Shown here in pieces: positions 1 to 7,695 of a stretch of DNA of 64,000 nt. The notes beneath the pieces were generated by a model. That model was not told the DNA's origin, did not search any database, and saw only the letters and a program-made list of their open reading frames with translations. A program made the translations under genes and the position numbers. Origin of the DNA: Pseudomonas sp. PDM04 (lineage in GTDB: Bacteria; Pseudomonadota; Gammaproteobacteria; Pseudomonadales; Pseudomonadaceae); contig NZ_JACVAI010000001.1 in assembly GCF_014851765.1 (NCBI RefSeq), positions 1,054,001 through 1,118,000 on the forward strand, given 5' to 3'. Each line of letters begins with the position of its first letter. Positions within the stretch are counted from its first letter, which is position 1.

Positions 1-242
1 CCCAGGCCGCTCTCGACGTTGGCAATGCTGGGGTTGGGCTTGGCGCCGTCGAAAATCACCGAGTCGATGTCGCGCATCCGCAGTTTTTCGGCAATCATCG
101 CCGCCACCCCGGCCTTGGCCAGCCCCACGTCGGTGACGATCAGCGCCTTGCGAAAGCCGTAGTTGCGGATAGCGTCCATTGCTTCGTCAAGGCAACCGTT
201 GCCCATGATATTCACGGCGGGGATGAAAAAGGTGCTGCTCAT
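1..242 (-). CDS. yiaY: Iron-containing alcohol dehydrogenase, N-terminal part (cut by window edge)
   Basis: The first 80 residues of a group III, iron-dependent alcohol dehydrogenase; the rest lies outside the window. The N-terminus MSSTFFIPAVNIMGNGCL, followed by RKALIVTDVGLAKAG and the IFDGAKPNPS stretch, matches the Rossmann-like NAD-binding half of the YiaY/ErcA family. The family oxidises or reduces short alcohols and aldehydes with NAD(P) in the cytoplasm; the metal ligands sit in the missing C-terminal half, so activity cannot be judged here. It is transcribed away from the DUF4917 gene across a short divergent spacer. The ATG at 242 fits the usual family N-terminus. ErcA (linked to ethanol-oxidation signalling) and YiaY look alike in this region, so the symbol is a best guess. 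Confidence 0.85.
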   Translation of the reverse strand, partial: MSSTFFIPAVNIMGNGCLDEAMDAIRNYGFRKALIVTDVGLAKAGVAAMIAEKLRMRDIDSVIFDGAKPNPSIANVESGL

Positions 243-398
243 GCGCGAGTCTCCAGGTCTGGGCCGTATCGCCTGTTCGATCCGGCGGCCACCGACAGCA
301 TCGACCCATCGGCCAATGATTGACTTGATCTGGCTCAAGGACGGGTCGTGATAAAGTCGCCACCCATCTGACCTTTGGCTTTTTGAGACGACCACGCA

Positions 399-1418
399 AT
401 GACCGATTTCCAGGATGTCGATGCCCAGCTTGAAGACTGGAACGCACTGCGCGCCAGCGCCTCGTTCAGCGGCTTGCTGCTGGGCAACGGCGCCAGTCGC
501 GCGGTGTGGGACGACTTCGGCTATGACTCGCTGTTCGAAAACGCCCGCACCGTCGAAGAAAAGCCGCTGAGCCCCTCCGAACTGAGTGTGTTCGATGCCT
601 TGCAGACTCGCAGTTTCGAGCAGGTGCTGGGCGCGCTGAAAACCACCAGCCGGGTGAACAAGGCCCTGGCCGTCAGTTCCGCCGCACCGCGCAATCGCTA
701 CTACGCGATCAAGGAAGCACTGATCAACAGTGTGCACGCCGTGCACATTCCCTGGCGACTGGTGCAGCCCGCAACACTGGCGACCATCAATCAGGAGCTG
801 GGACGCTACCGGACGGTGTTCAGCAGCAACTACGATCTGCTCACCCATTGGGCGCTCCAGCATCAGCCCGGCACCCTCGACGATCTGTTCCAGGGCGCCG
901 AGCCGGGCTTTGACCTGAGCGCCACGGCTACCGATAAAACCCGCGTGCTGTACCTGCACGGCGGCCTGCACCTGGTGCGCAACCAGGACGGCACGGCGCG
1001 CAAACTGACCTCCACCGAGGCGACGTTGCTCGGCAGCTTTGCGATCAACAACACGATCAAGACGCTGGACGATGTGCCGCTGTTCATCAACGAAGGGGCG
1101 AGCGCCGACAAGCTCAAGACCATTCGCAGTTCGGATTACCTGTCGTTCTGCTATGAGCAGTTACTGGCGCATGGCGAAGGGTTGTGCCTCTTCGGGCATG
1201 CGCTGGGGGAGCAGGACAGCCACCTTATTCACGCGTTGCGCCAGGCAAAACCGGCACGGGTGGCGATCTCGATCTACCCGCGCAGCAAGGCGTTTATCCA
1301 GCACCAGAAGCGGCACTATACGAAGGTGTTCGAGGGGACCGGATCAGAACTGCGCTTCTTCGATTCAAAGACCCATGCGCTGGGCGATCCGAAGCTGGCG
1401 GTTCCTGTCGAGGTTTAA
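399..1418 (+). CDS. DUF4917 family protein with SIR2-like nucleotide-binding motifs
   Basis: A 339-residue cytoplasmic protein without signal peptide or membrane segment, of a family annotated only as DUF4917. Read by eye, it has the motif order of SIR2-like Rossmann proteins: LLLGNGAS at 26-33 (glycine-rich dinucleotide loop), FSSNYD at 141-146 (position of the TxNxD catalytic Asn), YLHGGLH at 185-191 (catalytic His region), and LCLFGHALGEQDSHL at 262-276 (position of the GxSLxD segment near the C-terminus). SIR2-like proteins with such motifs bind NAD or ADP-ribose derivatives, and many act as NADases in anti-phage defence. That function is inferred for this gene, not shown. No recognisable defence partner is adjacent. 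The ATG at 399 has only a weak Shine-Dalgarno. A perfect 24-bp REP-like palindrome lies just past the stop and may end transcription. Confidence 0.8.
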   Translation: MTDFQDVDAQLEDWNALRASASFSGLLLGNGASRAVWDDFGYDSLFENARTVEEKPLSPSELSVFDALQTRSFEQVLGALKTTSRVNKALAVSSAAPRNRYYAIKEALINSVHAVHIPWRLVQPATLATINQELGRYRTVFSSNYDLLTHWALQHQPGTLDDLFQGAEPGFDLSATATDKTRVLYLHGGLHLVRNQDGTARKLTSTEATLLGSFAINNTIKTLDDVPLFINEGASADKLKTIRSSDYLSFCYEQLLAHGEGLCLFGHALGEQDSHLIHALRQAKPARVAISIYPRSKAFIQHQKRHYTKVFEGTGSELRFFDSKTHALGDPKLAVPVEV

Positions 1419-1427
1419 GTCGACGGA

Positions 1428-1451
1428 TGGGAGCGAGCAGGCTCGCTCCCA
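1428..1451. repeat. Collapsed REP palindrome
   Basis: A perfect inverted repeat, TGGGAGCGAGC-AG-GCTCGCTCCCA, starts 9 bp after the DUF4917 stop. Its arms are the distal half of the REP unit seen elsewhere in the window, joined with only a 2-nt centre. It can form a very stable hairpin at the mRNA 3' end but has no T-tract, so it is more likely an mRNA stabiliser or REP remnant than a classical terminator. Confidence 0.8.
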
Positions 1452-1457
1452 GGGTCT

Positions 1458-1802
1458 TTACAGCACCGGCAAGGTCTTGTCCTTGATCACCGTGGTCGGG
1501 CCATTGGCCTTGACACTGGCGATGCCTTTGTCCCGTGCCGCCTCGGAAGAATAGGCTTCGCTGCTGCCAATGATTTCGTGGTTGGCCGCCTTGAGGTTGA
1601 AGTACGGATGACCGTCCTTGGTGATCTTTTTCTCGTAGCGCTCATCCAGCGGGCTGTTCTTCTGCACCGCGGCAATGCCGTTTTCCGCGGCGCTGCGGGT
1701 GGTGTAGTGCTCGCTGTTCAGAATGGTTTCGGCGTTTGCCGCCTTCAGCACGAAGCGAAACTGGCCAATGCTGGTTTTGCTCAACTCATACCATCCGGAC
1801 AT
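1458..1802 (-). CDS. YegP-family DUF1508 duplicated-domain protein
   Basis: A 114-residue protein made of two tandem DUF1508 (YegP) units. The repeats are visible as GQFRFVLKAANAETILNSEHY around residue 13-33 and GHPYFNLKAANHEIIGSSEAY around 64-84, each followed by an AAxxGIAxVxxN helix. The fold is a small alpha/beta domain; cellular function is unknown, although homologues are often stress-induced. The start MSGWYELSK is chosen because AGGAG sits 7 bp upstream (GGAGCAACACC before ATG); a longer reading frame continues upstream without family similarity. It is transcribed alone, convergent with the DUF4917 gene. Confidence 0.88.
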   Translation of the reverse strand: MSGWYELSKTSIGQFRFVLKAANAETILNSEHYTTRSAAENGIAAVQKNSPLDERYEKKITKDGHPYFNLKAANHEIIGSSEAYSSEAARDKGIASVKANGPTTVIKDKTLPVL

Positions 1803-1924
1803 GGTGTTGCTCCTGTGGATTGATCCAGTGAACGTTGCCTGACAGTAAAGACCGTCCGCGCGGTTTCGCCACGCCTGCCTCATGGGAAGGTGCACCGATC
1901 GTTCGGGGCCTGAGTCGGCCTACG

Positions 1925-2230
1925 TTACTTCGCCGCCGCCCGCACCACCGACAACTCCGGCGCCTGCACCCGGCGCTGCGACAGATATCGCATGCAACTG
2001 ACCCGCAGGAACGAGGCGAAATTCACCACTTCGCCGCGATAGTCCATCACCTCTTCATACAGCTTGGCGATCAGCTGGTTGGTGGTCATGCCGTCGACCT
2101 CGGCAATTTCGCTGAGGATGTCCCAGAATTGATTCTCCAGCCGCAACGTGGTCACCACGCCGCAGATGCGCAGCGAGCGGGAGCGCGACTCGTAGAGAAT
2201 CGGATCGGCCTTGACGTAGAGCTCGCACAT
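1925..2230 (-). CDS. Ribbon-helix-helix DNA-binding domain protein
   Basis: A 101-residue protein whose central part (about 22-66) reads as a ribbon-helix-helix domain of the RHH_4 type: a beta strand GVVTTLRLE, then helix A FWDILSEIAEVDG, the MTTNQLIAKLYEEVM turn and helix B. The C-terminal LRVSCMRYLSQRR stretch is typical of this proteobacterial family. RHH proteins dimerise and insert the strand into the major groove, so a small transcriptional regulator is likely; the target is unknown. It lies 14 bp downstream of the DJ-1/PfpI gene on the same strand, so the two are probably co-transcribed. The start MCELYVK is chosen over a much longer frame that overlaps the DJ-1 gene. Confidence 0.82.
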   Translation of the reverse strand: MCELYVKADPILYESRSRSLRICGVVTTLRLENQFWDILSEIAEVDGMTTNQLIAKLYEEVMDYRGEVVNFASFLRVSCMRYLSQRRVQAPELSVVRAAAK

Positions 2231-2244
2231 GCAAACGTCCCTCG

Positions 2245-2826
2245 CTACAGCGTGATTCGGGTGCCCAGCAGGCCAAGGAAGCCGGCGAGCCAGCTCGGAT
2301 GCGCCGGCCACGCCGGGGCAGTGGCCAGATTGCCTTGAACGTGACCTTCCGTCACCGGGATATCGACGAACTTGCCGCCCGCCAGGCGCACTTCCGGCGC
2401 ACAGGCCGGGTACGCGCTGCATTCGCGACCTTCAAGAATGCCTGCCGCGGCGAGCAATTGCGCACCATGGCACACCGCCGCGATCGGCTTGCCGGCCTTG
2501 TCGAAAGCCCGCACCAGCGCCAGGACGTTCTCGTTCAGGCGCAGGTATTCTGGCGCCCGACCGCCGGGGATCAGCAACGCATCGTAGTCGGCCTCCGCGA
2601 CCTGGGCGAAATCGAAGTTCAACGCAAACAGGTGGCCCGGTTTTTCGCTGTAGGTCTGGTCGCCTTCAAAGTCGTGGATCGCCGTACGCACCGTCTGGCC
2701 GGCGGACTTGTCCGGGCAGACGGCGTGCACCGTGTGACCGACCATCAACAGGGCCTGGAAGGGCACCATCACTTCATAGTCTTCGACGTAATCACCGACC
2801 AGCATCAGGATTTTCTTGGCAGCCAT
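2245..2826 (-). CDS. DJ-1/PfpI family protein
   Basis: A 193-residue class I glutamine-amidotransferase-like protein of the DJ-1/PfpI superfamily. It starts [15 protein letters not shown], with the conserved acidic residue near 15-18, has [13 protein letters not shown] at 84-96, and the nucleophile elbow AVCHGAQ at 117-123 with Cys119 and His120. Members act as chaperones, deglycase/glyoxalase-type enzymes or peptidases and are often linked to carbonyl or oxidative stress; the exact reaction here cannot be told. The length is normal for bacterial members, and the strong GAGGAG upstream of the ATG fixes the start. It leads a two-gene unit with the ribbon-helix-helix gene. Confidence 0.92.
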   Translation of the reverse strand: MAAKKILMLVGDYVEDYEVMVPFQALLMVGHTVHAVCPDKSAGQTVRTAIHDFEGDQTYSEKPGHLFALNFDFAQVAEADYDALLIPGGRAPEYLRLNENVLALVRAFDKAGKPIAAVCHGAQLLAAAGILEGRECSAYPACAPEVRLAGGKFVDIPVTEGHVQGNLATAPAWPAHPSWLAGFLGLLGTRITL

Positions 2827-2927
2827 GGGGAGGACTCCTCTGGGAAATGCTTGGGAGTATTCAAGGTAGCCCTTATCCAGCGGGGTGGGTAATAACCAGC
2901 TACTACCTCGGGACCGCGTTATCGTTC

Positions 2928-3003
2928 ATCGCGAGCAGGCTCGCTCCCACACTGGACTTGCGTACGACACCTAACCCTTGTGGGAGCGAGCCCTGCTCGC
3001 GAT
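2928..3003. repeat. REP doublet, inward class
   Basis: Two REP units in opposite orientation: ATCGCGAGCAGGCTCGCTCC beginning at 2928 and its complement ending at 3003, separated by about 29 nt. It lies between the DJ-1 gene start and the EamA gene. Confidence 0.92.
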
Positions 3004-3112
3004 GGGGCCCTCAAACTGTACGGATAACTCTGCACCTAGCTGTAACAGCGAAAAGCCGCGGGTTTATGGCTAGATGAACACTGTCCCCGTCACCCTGATT
3101 CTGGTTGCCATC

Positions 3113-4018
3113 ATGTCCTCGCGCGAAAACACCGGCATGGCCCTCGGCCTGCTGGGCGTTGTGATTTTCAGCCTCACCCTGCCCTTTACCCGGGTGGTCG
3201 TGCAGGAACTGCACCCGCTGTTGAACGGCCTCGGTCGCGCCCTGTTCGCGGCGGTTCCGGCCGCGCTCCTGTTGCTCTGGCGCCGGGAAAAGTGGCCGAC
3301 CTGGAAACAGTTCAAAGGCCTGACCCTGGTCATCGCAGGGGTGATCCTCGGTTTCCCGGTGCTCTCGGCCTGGGCCATGCAAACCTTGCCGGCGTCCCAC
3401 GGCGCACTGGTCAACGGCCTGCAACCGCTGTGCGTGGCGCTGTACGCCGCCTGGCTGTCCCACGAACGACCGTCGAAAGCCTTTTGGGCCTGCGCCGCGC
3501 TGGGCAGTGCACTGGTACTCGGTTACGCGCTGATCAGCGGTGCCGGCAGCATTCAGGCGGGCGATCTGCTGATGCTCGGCGCAATTGGCCTGGGGGGCCT
3601 GGGCTATGCCGAAGGTGGCCGGCTGGCCCGGGAAATGGGCGGCTGGCAGGTGATCTGCTGGGCACTGGTGCTGTCGACGCCGCTATTGATCGGGCCGGTG
3701 CTGTACCTGGCGCTGCAACACCAGGGCGACGTCTCGGCCAGGGCGTGGTGGGCGTTCGGCTACGTCGCGCTGTTCTCGCAGTTCATCGGCTTCTTTGCCT
3801 GGTACGCCGGGCTGGCGATGGGCGGGATTGCCCGGGTCAGCCAGATCCAGCTGCTGCAGATCTTCTTCACCATCGCGTTTTCAGCGCTGTTTTTTGGCGA
3901 GCATGTCGAGCCGATCACCTGGCTGTTTGCGGTCGGGGTCATCGTCACCGTGATGCTCGGTCGCAAGACCGCAGTGAAACCTCATGGGGGAGCGAGCCTG
4001 CTCGCGAAGACGGACTGA
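3113..4018 (+). CDS. EamA/DMT-family permease
   Basis: About 301 residues with ten predicted hydrophobic segments arranged as two EamA repeats, as in the drug/metabolite transporter superfamily of inner-membrane exporters. Segments such as MALGLLGVVIFSLTLPFTR, GALVNGLQPLCVALYAAWL and IGFFAWYAGLAMGGIARV are characteristic. The substrate is unknown. The start MSSRENTG at 3113 is preferred as the family N-terminus; a frame-compatible ATG at 3074 exists and neither has a clear ribosome-binding site. The last residues (GGASLLAKTD) are encoded by a REP unit running through the stop codon, so the native C-terminus was altered or extended by repeat insertion. The gene stands alone and converges on the methyltransferase gene. 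Confidence 0.9.
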   Translation: MSSRENTGMALGLLGVVIFSLTLPFTRVVVQELHPLLNGLGRALFAAVPAALLLLWRREKWPTWKQFKGLTLVIAGVILGFPVLSAWAMQTLPASHGALVNGLQPLCVALYAAWLSHERPSKAFWACAALGSALVLGYALISGAGSIQAGDLLMLGAIGLGGLGYAEGGRLAREMGGWQVICWALVLSTPLLIGPVLYLALQHQGDVSARAWWAFGYVALFSQFIGFFAWYAGLAMGGIARVSQIQLLQIFFTIAFSALFFGEHVEPITWLFAVGVIVTVMLGRKTAVKPHGGASLLAKTD

Positions 4019-4071
4019 CCGTCAACGACAATGTTGGCTGGGGCGGCCCTTTCGCCAGCAGGCTCGACAGA
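3986..4071. repeat. REP doublet overlapping the EamA 3' end
   Basis: The left unit (GGGGGAGCGAGCCTGCTCGC, from 3986) lies inside the EamA reading frame. The right unit, around 4049-4071 (TTCGCCAGCAGGCTCGACAG), is degenerate. A GTCAAC...GTTGGC stem sits between them. The stop codon TGA at 4016-4018 is within the element. Confidence 0.8.
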
Positions 4072-4074
4072 GGA

Positions 4075-5289
4075 CTAGAGAAAACCGTCGGCGCGCAGCA
4101 GGGTTTCCAGGCAATGCTCGGTGATGCGGTAGAAATCCTTCAGTTCCCGGATTTTCACCAGCAACTGGGCCGGGTCCACCGGCTCGGCGCGCTTGACCGC
4201 CAGGATCATCTTGTTTTTGTTGGTGTGTTCCAGTGAGATGAACTCGAACACCTTGGTCTCGTAACCGCAGGCTTCCAGGAACAGCGCACGCAAGCTGTCG
4301 GTGACCATTTCCGCCTGCTGGCCCAGGTGCAAGCCGTATTGCAGCATCGGCTTGAGCAGCACCGGGCTCTGGATTTGCAGGCGGATCTGCTTGTGGCAGC
4401 ACGGCGAGCACATGATGATCGACGCGCCGGACCGAATGCCCGTGTGGATCGCGTAGTCGGTGGCAATGTCGCAGGCATGCAGGGCGATCATCACCTCCAG
4501 CTCGCTCGGCGCGACGCTGCGCACGTCACCGCACTTGAACACCAGCCCCGGATGATCGAGCTTGGCGGCCGCGGCATTGCACAGGGTGACCATGTCTTCG
4601 CGCAGCTCGACACCGGTCACCTCAGCCTGGGTGTTCAAGGTGTTGCGCAGGTAGTCGTGGATCGCGAACGTCAGGTACCCCTTGCCCGAGCCGAAGTCTG
4701 CCACCCGCACCGGCTGGTCCAGCGCCAGCGGCGAGGACGTCAGCGCATGGCTGAAGACCTCGATGAACTTGTTGATCTGCTTCCACTTGCGCGACATCGC
4801 CGGGATCAGCTCATGCTGGCTGTTCGTCACCCCGAGGTCGGCGAGAAATGGCCGGCCGAGGTCGAGAAACCGGTTTTTTTCGCGGTTGTGCCCGGTGGAG
4901 GGCACTTCACGCAATTGCTGGGGTTTGCTTTTGAACAGTGAAGACTTGCCCTTTTTGCTGTATTCGAGCTGGGCTTCCTCGGTCAGCGACAACAAATGCG
5001 CATTTTTGAACGAGGTCGGCAACAGCGCGGCAATGCTCGCCACGCCTTCGGCCAGCGGCAGGTTCTTGGTGATGTCACGGGTCTTGTAGCGGTAGACGAA
5101 AGACAGGCACGGCTGATCCTTCACCGTCAGTTGCTTGATGATCAGCCGCTGCAGGTCCGCTTCGCCGCCTACGTACTTGGCCAACACCAGTTTGATGAAG
5201 GCGTTGGCGTCGAGGCTGCCTTGCAGCAGGTCGATGAACTGGGCGTGGTGGTCCGGCGCGAGGCTGGCGGGTGTGGCGGTGACGGACAT
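4075..5289 (-). CDS. Class I SAM-dependent methyltransferase
   Basis: A 404-residue cytoplasmic protein. Residues 195-206 (RVADFGSGKGYL) are the SAM-binding motif I of a Rossmann-fold methyltransferase, followed by VTGVELREDM (motif II acidic residue), a FKCGDVR segment and IALHACDIATD. A Cys/His cluster MCSPCCHKQ near 305-313 is conserved in the Methyltransf_32-type family. The N-terminal ~150 residues form a separate domain found in the same proteins. Homologues are thought to be RNA or protein methyltransferases, but no substrate is established. The gene is monocistronic, convergent with the EamA permease. The start MSVTATPAS has a poor Shine-Dalgarno but no better candidate exists. Confidence 0.85.
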   Translation of the reverse strand: MSVTATPASLAPDHHAQFIDLLQGSLDANAFIKLVLAKYVGGEADLQRLIIKQLTVKDQPCLSFVYRYKTRDITKNLPLAEGVASIAALLPTSFKNAHLLSLTEEAQLEYSKKGKSSLFKSKPQQLREVPSTGHNREKNRFLDLGRPFLADLGVTNSQHELIPAMSRKWKQINKFIEVFSHALTSSPLALDQPVRVADFGSGKGYLTFAIHDYLRNTLNTQAEVTGVELREDMVTLCNAAAAKLDHPGLVFKCGDVRSVAPSELEVMIALHACDIATDYAIHTGIRSGASIIMCSPCCHKQIRLQIQSPVLLKPMLQYGLHLGQQAEMVTDSLRALFLEACGYETKVFEFISLEHTNKNKMILAVKRAEPVDPAQLLVKIRELKDFYRITEHCLETLLRADGFL

Positions 5290-5403
5290 GGAGAAAACGG
5301 CCTCGGGCGGAGCGAATCGGGAATGGCGGGCATTTTAGGGGGGATGGCGGCTCAGGACACGCAGTTATTTACGAACGGCGCGTTCCCACAGGGGAATCCG
5401 GGT

Positions 5404-6021
5404 TCAGCCCAGGACCACCAGGCGATTGGGCAGCTCGTTGCGCACGTGGGTGACCGGCACATGCACCTTGAGCAACTCACCGCAGGCCTCGACGCAGGTG
5501 ACGAAGCCCTGCAGCGTCTGGCCCTGCTTCACCTGCCGGGTGAAGGCTGCAACGATGGACGCCCAGTGCTGGTTATCCAGCCGGCTGGAAATGCCCTCAT
5601 CCACCAGAATTTCCACATAACGCTCGGCTTCGCAGACGAAAATCAGCATGCCGGTGCTGCCCACGGTGTGGTGCAGGTTCTGCGCCAGGAACTGCCGACG
5701 CGCCAGGTTCGAGGCACGCCAGTGACGCACGGAACGCGGGACCAAGTGCGTGGTGACCTTCGGTAGTCGAAACAGCAGGCACAGCACGATGAAGGTGATC
5801 CACTGCACCAGCAGCAGGCTGTTCATGGTCAGCCATCCCGTCAGGTAATGCATGACACCCGGCACCACCAGCGCCAGCAGGCTGGCCCACAGCAACGGGA
5901 TGTACGCATAATCGTCGGCACGGGCCGCGAGTACCGTCACCAGTTCGGCGTCGGTGTCACGCTCGACCCGGGCAATCGCCTCGGCGACTTTGCGCTGTTC
6001 GTGTTCGGTCAGTAATGCCAT
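5404..6021 (-). CDS. TPM-domain membrane protein (second TPM gene)
   Basis: A 205-residue protein with an N-terminal TPM-like segment (LTEHEQRKVAEAIARVERDTDAELVTVLAARADDYAYIPLLWA), two or three hydrophobic stretches around residues 45-100, then the rest of the TPM fold (GSTGMLIFVCEAERYVEILVDEGI). Unlike its neighbour it has no signal peptide and the TPM part is interrupted by membrane segments. TPM domains occur in photosystem-repair and acid-phosphatase-like proteins; the bacterial role is unclear. It is the third gene of lemA-TPM-TPM, 28 bp after the preceding stop. The start MALLTEHEQ is chosen because the longer frame reads antisense to the glycine-rich tail of the neighbour. Confidence 0.82.
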   Translation of the reverse strand: MALLTEHEQRKVAEAIARVERDTDAELVTVLAARADDYAYIPLLWASLLALVVPGVMHYLTGWLTMNSLLLVQWITFIVLCLLFRLPKVTTHLVPRSVRHWRASNLARRQFLAQNLHHTVGSTGMLIFVCEAERYVEILVDEGISSRLDNQHWASIVAAFTRQVKQGQTLQGFVTCVEACGELLKVHVPVTHVRNELPNRLVVLG

Positions 6022-6049
6022 GTCTGAAAGTGCCCATCGATTATTGTGA

Positions 6050-6802
6050 TCACCAGCCGCCCGACGACCCGCCGCCCCCGAAACTGCCCCCGCCGCCGCT
6101 GAAGCCCCCGCCGCCCCCGCCGCCACCAAAACCACCACCGCCAAAGCCACCACCGGAACCGCCTGAACCTCCCCGGCCGGCCGGCAGGATGCCGAGCATC
6201 TGCAGGACGAAAATCGTCAGGATGAACAGCATCACCAGAAACACGAAAATCCCCGGATGCCGGGACACGAAGTCGCCCTGGTCACCGTTCGACTCATAAA
6301 GGGTCGACGGCTCGTCCAGCGGGTTGCCGCCCAACACCACCAGCATCGCCGCGACCCCGTCGCTGATGCCCTTGCTGAAGTTGCCGGCTTTGAACGCCGG
6401 GGTGATCACCTGGTTGATGATCACCGAACTCTGCGCATCGGTCAGGCGCTCTTCCAGGCCGTAGCCGACTTCAATCCGCAGCTTGCGCTCATCGCGCGCG
6501 ACGATCAGCAGCGCGCCGTTGTTCCTGTCCTTCTGGCCGATGCCCCAATGGCGGCCGAGCTGATAGCCGAAATCGGCGATCTCGGCGCCCTGCAGGTCCG
6601 GCAACGTCACCACCACCAATTGCTCGCCGGTGGCGCTTTCATGGGCGGCGAGCTGTTGCGTCAGTTGCTCGCGCACCGCCGGTTCGATCATCCGGGCGTT
6701 GTCCACCACCCGCCCGGTCAGTTCGGGAAACTTCAGCTCGGCCTGGGCCGTCAGGGCAAACACCCATAGCAACAGCACCAGGCCCACTTTCAACACGCGC
6801 AT
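6050..6802 (-). CDS. TPM-domain protein with Gly-rich C-terminus (YgcG family)
   Basis: About 250 residues. A signal peptide (RVLKVGLVLLLWVFALTAQA) is followed by a periplasmic TPM domain (DNARMIEP, GEQLVVVTLPDLQG, NNGALLIVARDERKLRIEVGYGLE), one transmembrane helix near 185-205 (PGIFVFLVMLFILTIFVLQML) and a glycine/serine/phenylalanine tail ending GSSGGW. This is the YgcG layout. The ATG at 6802 has GAGG at good spacing; a TTG two codons upstream is less likely. It sits between lemA and a second TPM gene, probably one transcript. LemA-TPM pairs are widespread, and a role in envelope maintenance is inferred. The repetitive tail makes frameshift artefacts possible, but the frame is open to the stop. 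Confidence 0.9.
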   Translation of the reverse strand: MRVLKVGLVLLLWVFALTAQAELKFPELTGRVVDNARMIEPAVREQLTQQLAAHESATGEQLVVVTLPDLQGAEIADFGYQLGRHWGIGQKDRNNGALLIVARDERKLRIEVGYGLEERLTDAQSSVIINQVITPAFKAGNFSKGISDGVAAMLVVLGGNPLDEPSTLYESNGDQGDFVSRHPGIFVFLVMLFILTIFVLQMLGILPAGRGGSGGSGGGFGGGGFGGGGGGGGFSGGGGSFGGGGSSGGW

Positions 6803-6836
6803 TGGCAACCTCGTCCGTGGTGACGCTTCAGGCCGG

Positions 6837-7445
6837 TCAGAACTTCACTTCAGGCGCTTTTTCGGCGCCAGGGCTGGTGGCCTCGAAGGTTTCACGGATC
6901 GGCAGGTTGCTGTACATCACGGTGTGCCACAAGCGCCCCGGGAAGGTACGGATTTCGGTGTTGTAGTTCTGCACCGCCAGAATGAAGTCGCGACGGGCCA
7001 CGGCGATGCGATTCTCGGTGCCTTCGAGCTGCGATTGCAACGCCAGGAAATTCTGGTTGGCCTTGAGGTCCGGATAACGCTCGGACACCACCATCAGGCG
7101 GCTCAGGGCGCCGGTCAACTGGTCCTGCGCCTGCTGAAACTGCTTGAGTCGTTCGGGGTTGTCCAGGGTGCTGGCATCCACCTGGATGGACGTGGCCTTC
7201 GCCCGCGCCTCGATCACGGCGGTCAGGGTTTCTTCCTCGTGCCTGGCGTAACCCTTGACGGTCTCCACCAGGTTGGGGATCAGGTCGGCACGACGCTGGT
7301 ACTGGTTCTGCACCTGGCCCCAGGCGGCCTTGGCCTGTTCGTCCAGGGTCGGAATGTTGTTGATGCCGCAACCGGCCAGCAAGGTGCCCAACAGCAGCAG
7401 GACGATGACCTGCAAGCCCGATCGGGTGTGGTGTCGTGCATTCAT
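6837..7445 (-). CDS. lemA: LemA family lipoprotein
   Basis: 202 residues. The N-terminal hydrophobic stretch ends in the lipobox LLAGC (Cys26), so the protein is probably lipid-anchored facing the periplasm. The LemA core follows: AAWGQVQNQYQRRADLIPNLVETVKGYA, EARAKATSI, LMVVSERYPDLKANQNFLALQSQLEGTENRIAVARRDF and YNTEIRTFP, forming a long antiparallel helical bundle. The molecular function is unresolved. GGGAG about 10 bp upstream supports the ATG at 7445 over an upstream in-frame start. It is the first gene of the lemA-TPM-TPM operon and is divergent from bglX. Confidence 0.93.
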   Translation of the reverse strand: MNARHHTRSGLQVIVLLLLGTLLAGCGINNIPTLDEQAKAAWGQVQNQYQRRADLIPNLVETVKGYARHEEETLTAVIEARAKATSIQVDASTLDNPERLKQFQQAQDQLTGALSRLMVVSERYPDLKANQNFLALQSQLEGTENRIAVARRDFILAVQNYNTEIRTFPGRLWHTVMYSNLPIRETFEATSPGAEKAPEVKF

Positions 7446-7542
7446 TTGATTTTGCTCCCTTGCCTCATCCATTGAACCGTCGACCTTCAAGCCGCAACCA
7501 GCGACCGTCCGATCCACTCTTCGGGCATAATCTGCCACCGCA

Positions 7543-7557
7543 CTGGATTGCATCCAG
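7543..7557. promoter_or_regulatory. Inverted repeat in the lemA/bglX divergent region
   Basis: CTGGATTGCATCCAG is a perfect inverted repeat with 6-bp arms and a 3-nt centre, in the 250-bp space between lemA and bglX. It could be an operator for either gene; no regulator is identified. Confidence 0.35.
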
Positions 7558-7695
7558 CCGATGGGCTAAAAGATGCACCAGCACAAAAAAACCTGCAGAA
7601 GTTTGCTGCATTTACCTGAACAACAATAGTCGCTCCCTAACTTTTGGCTGATCGGCGTGTATCGACTGCCGTTTAGGCCCTTGAGAAAACTATTC

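Noticed and set aside
6015..6299. Polyproline plus-strand frame at 6015
   Set aside because: It is the antisense of the Gly-rich tail of the TPM protein.
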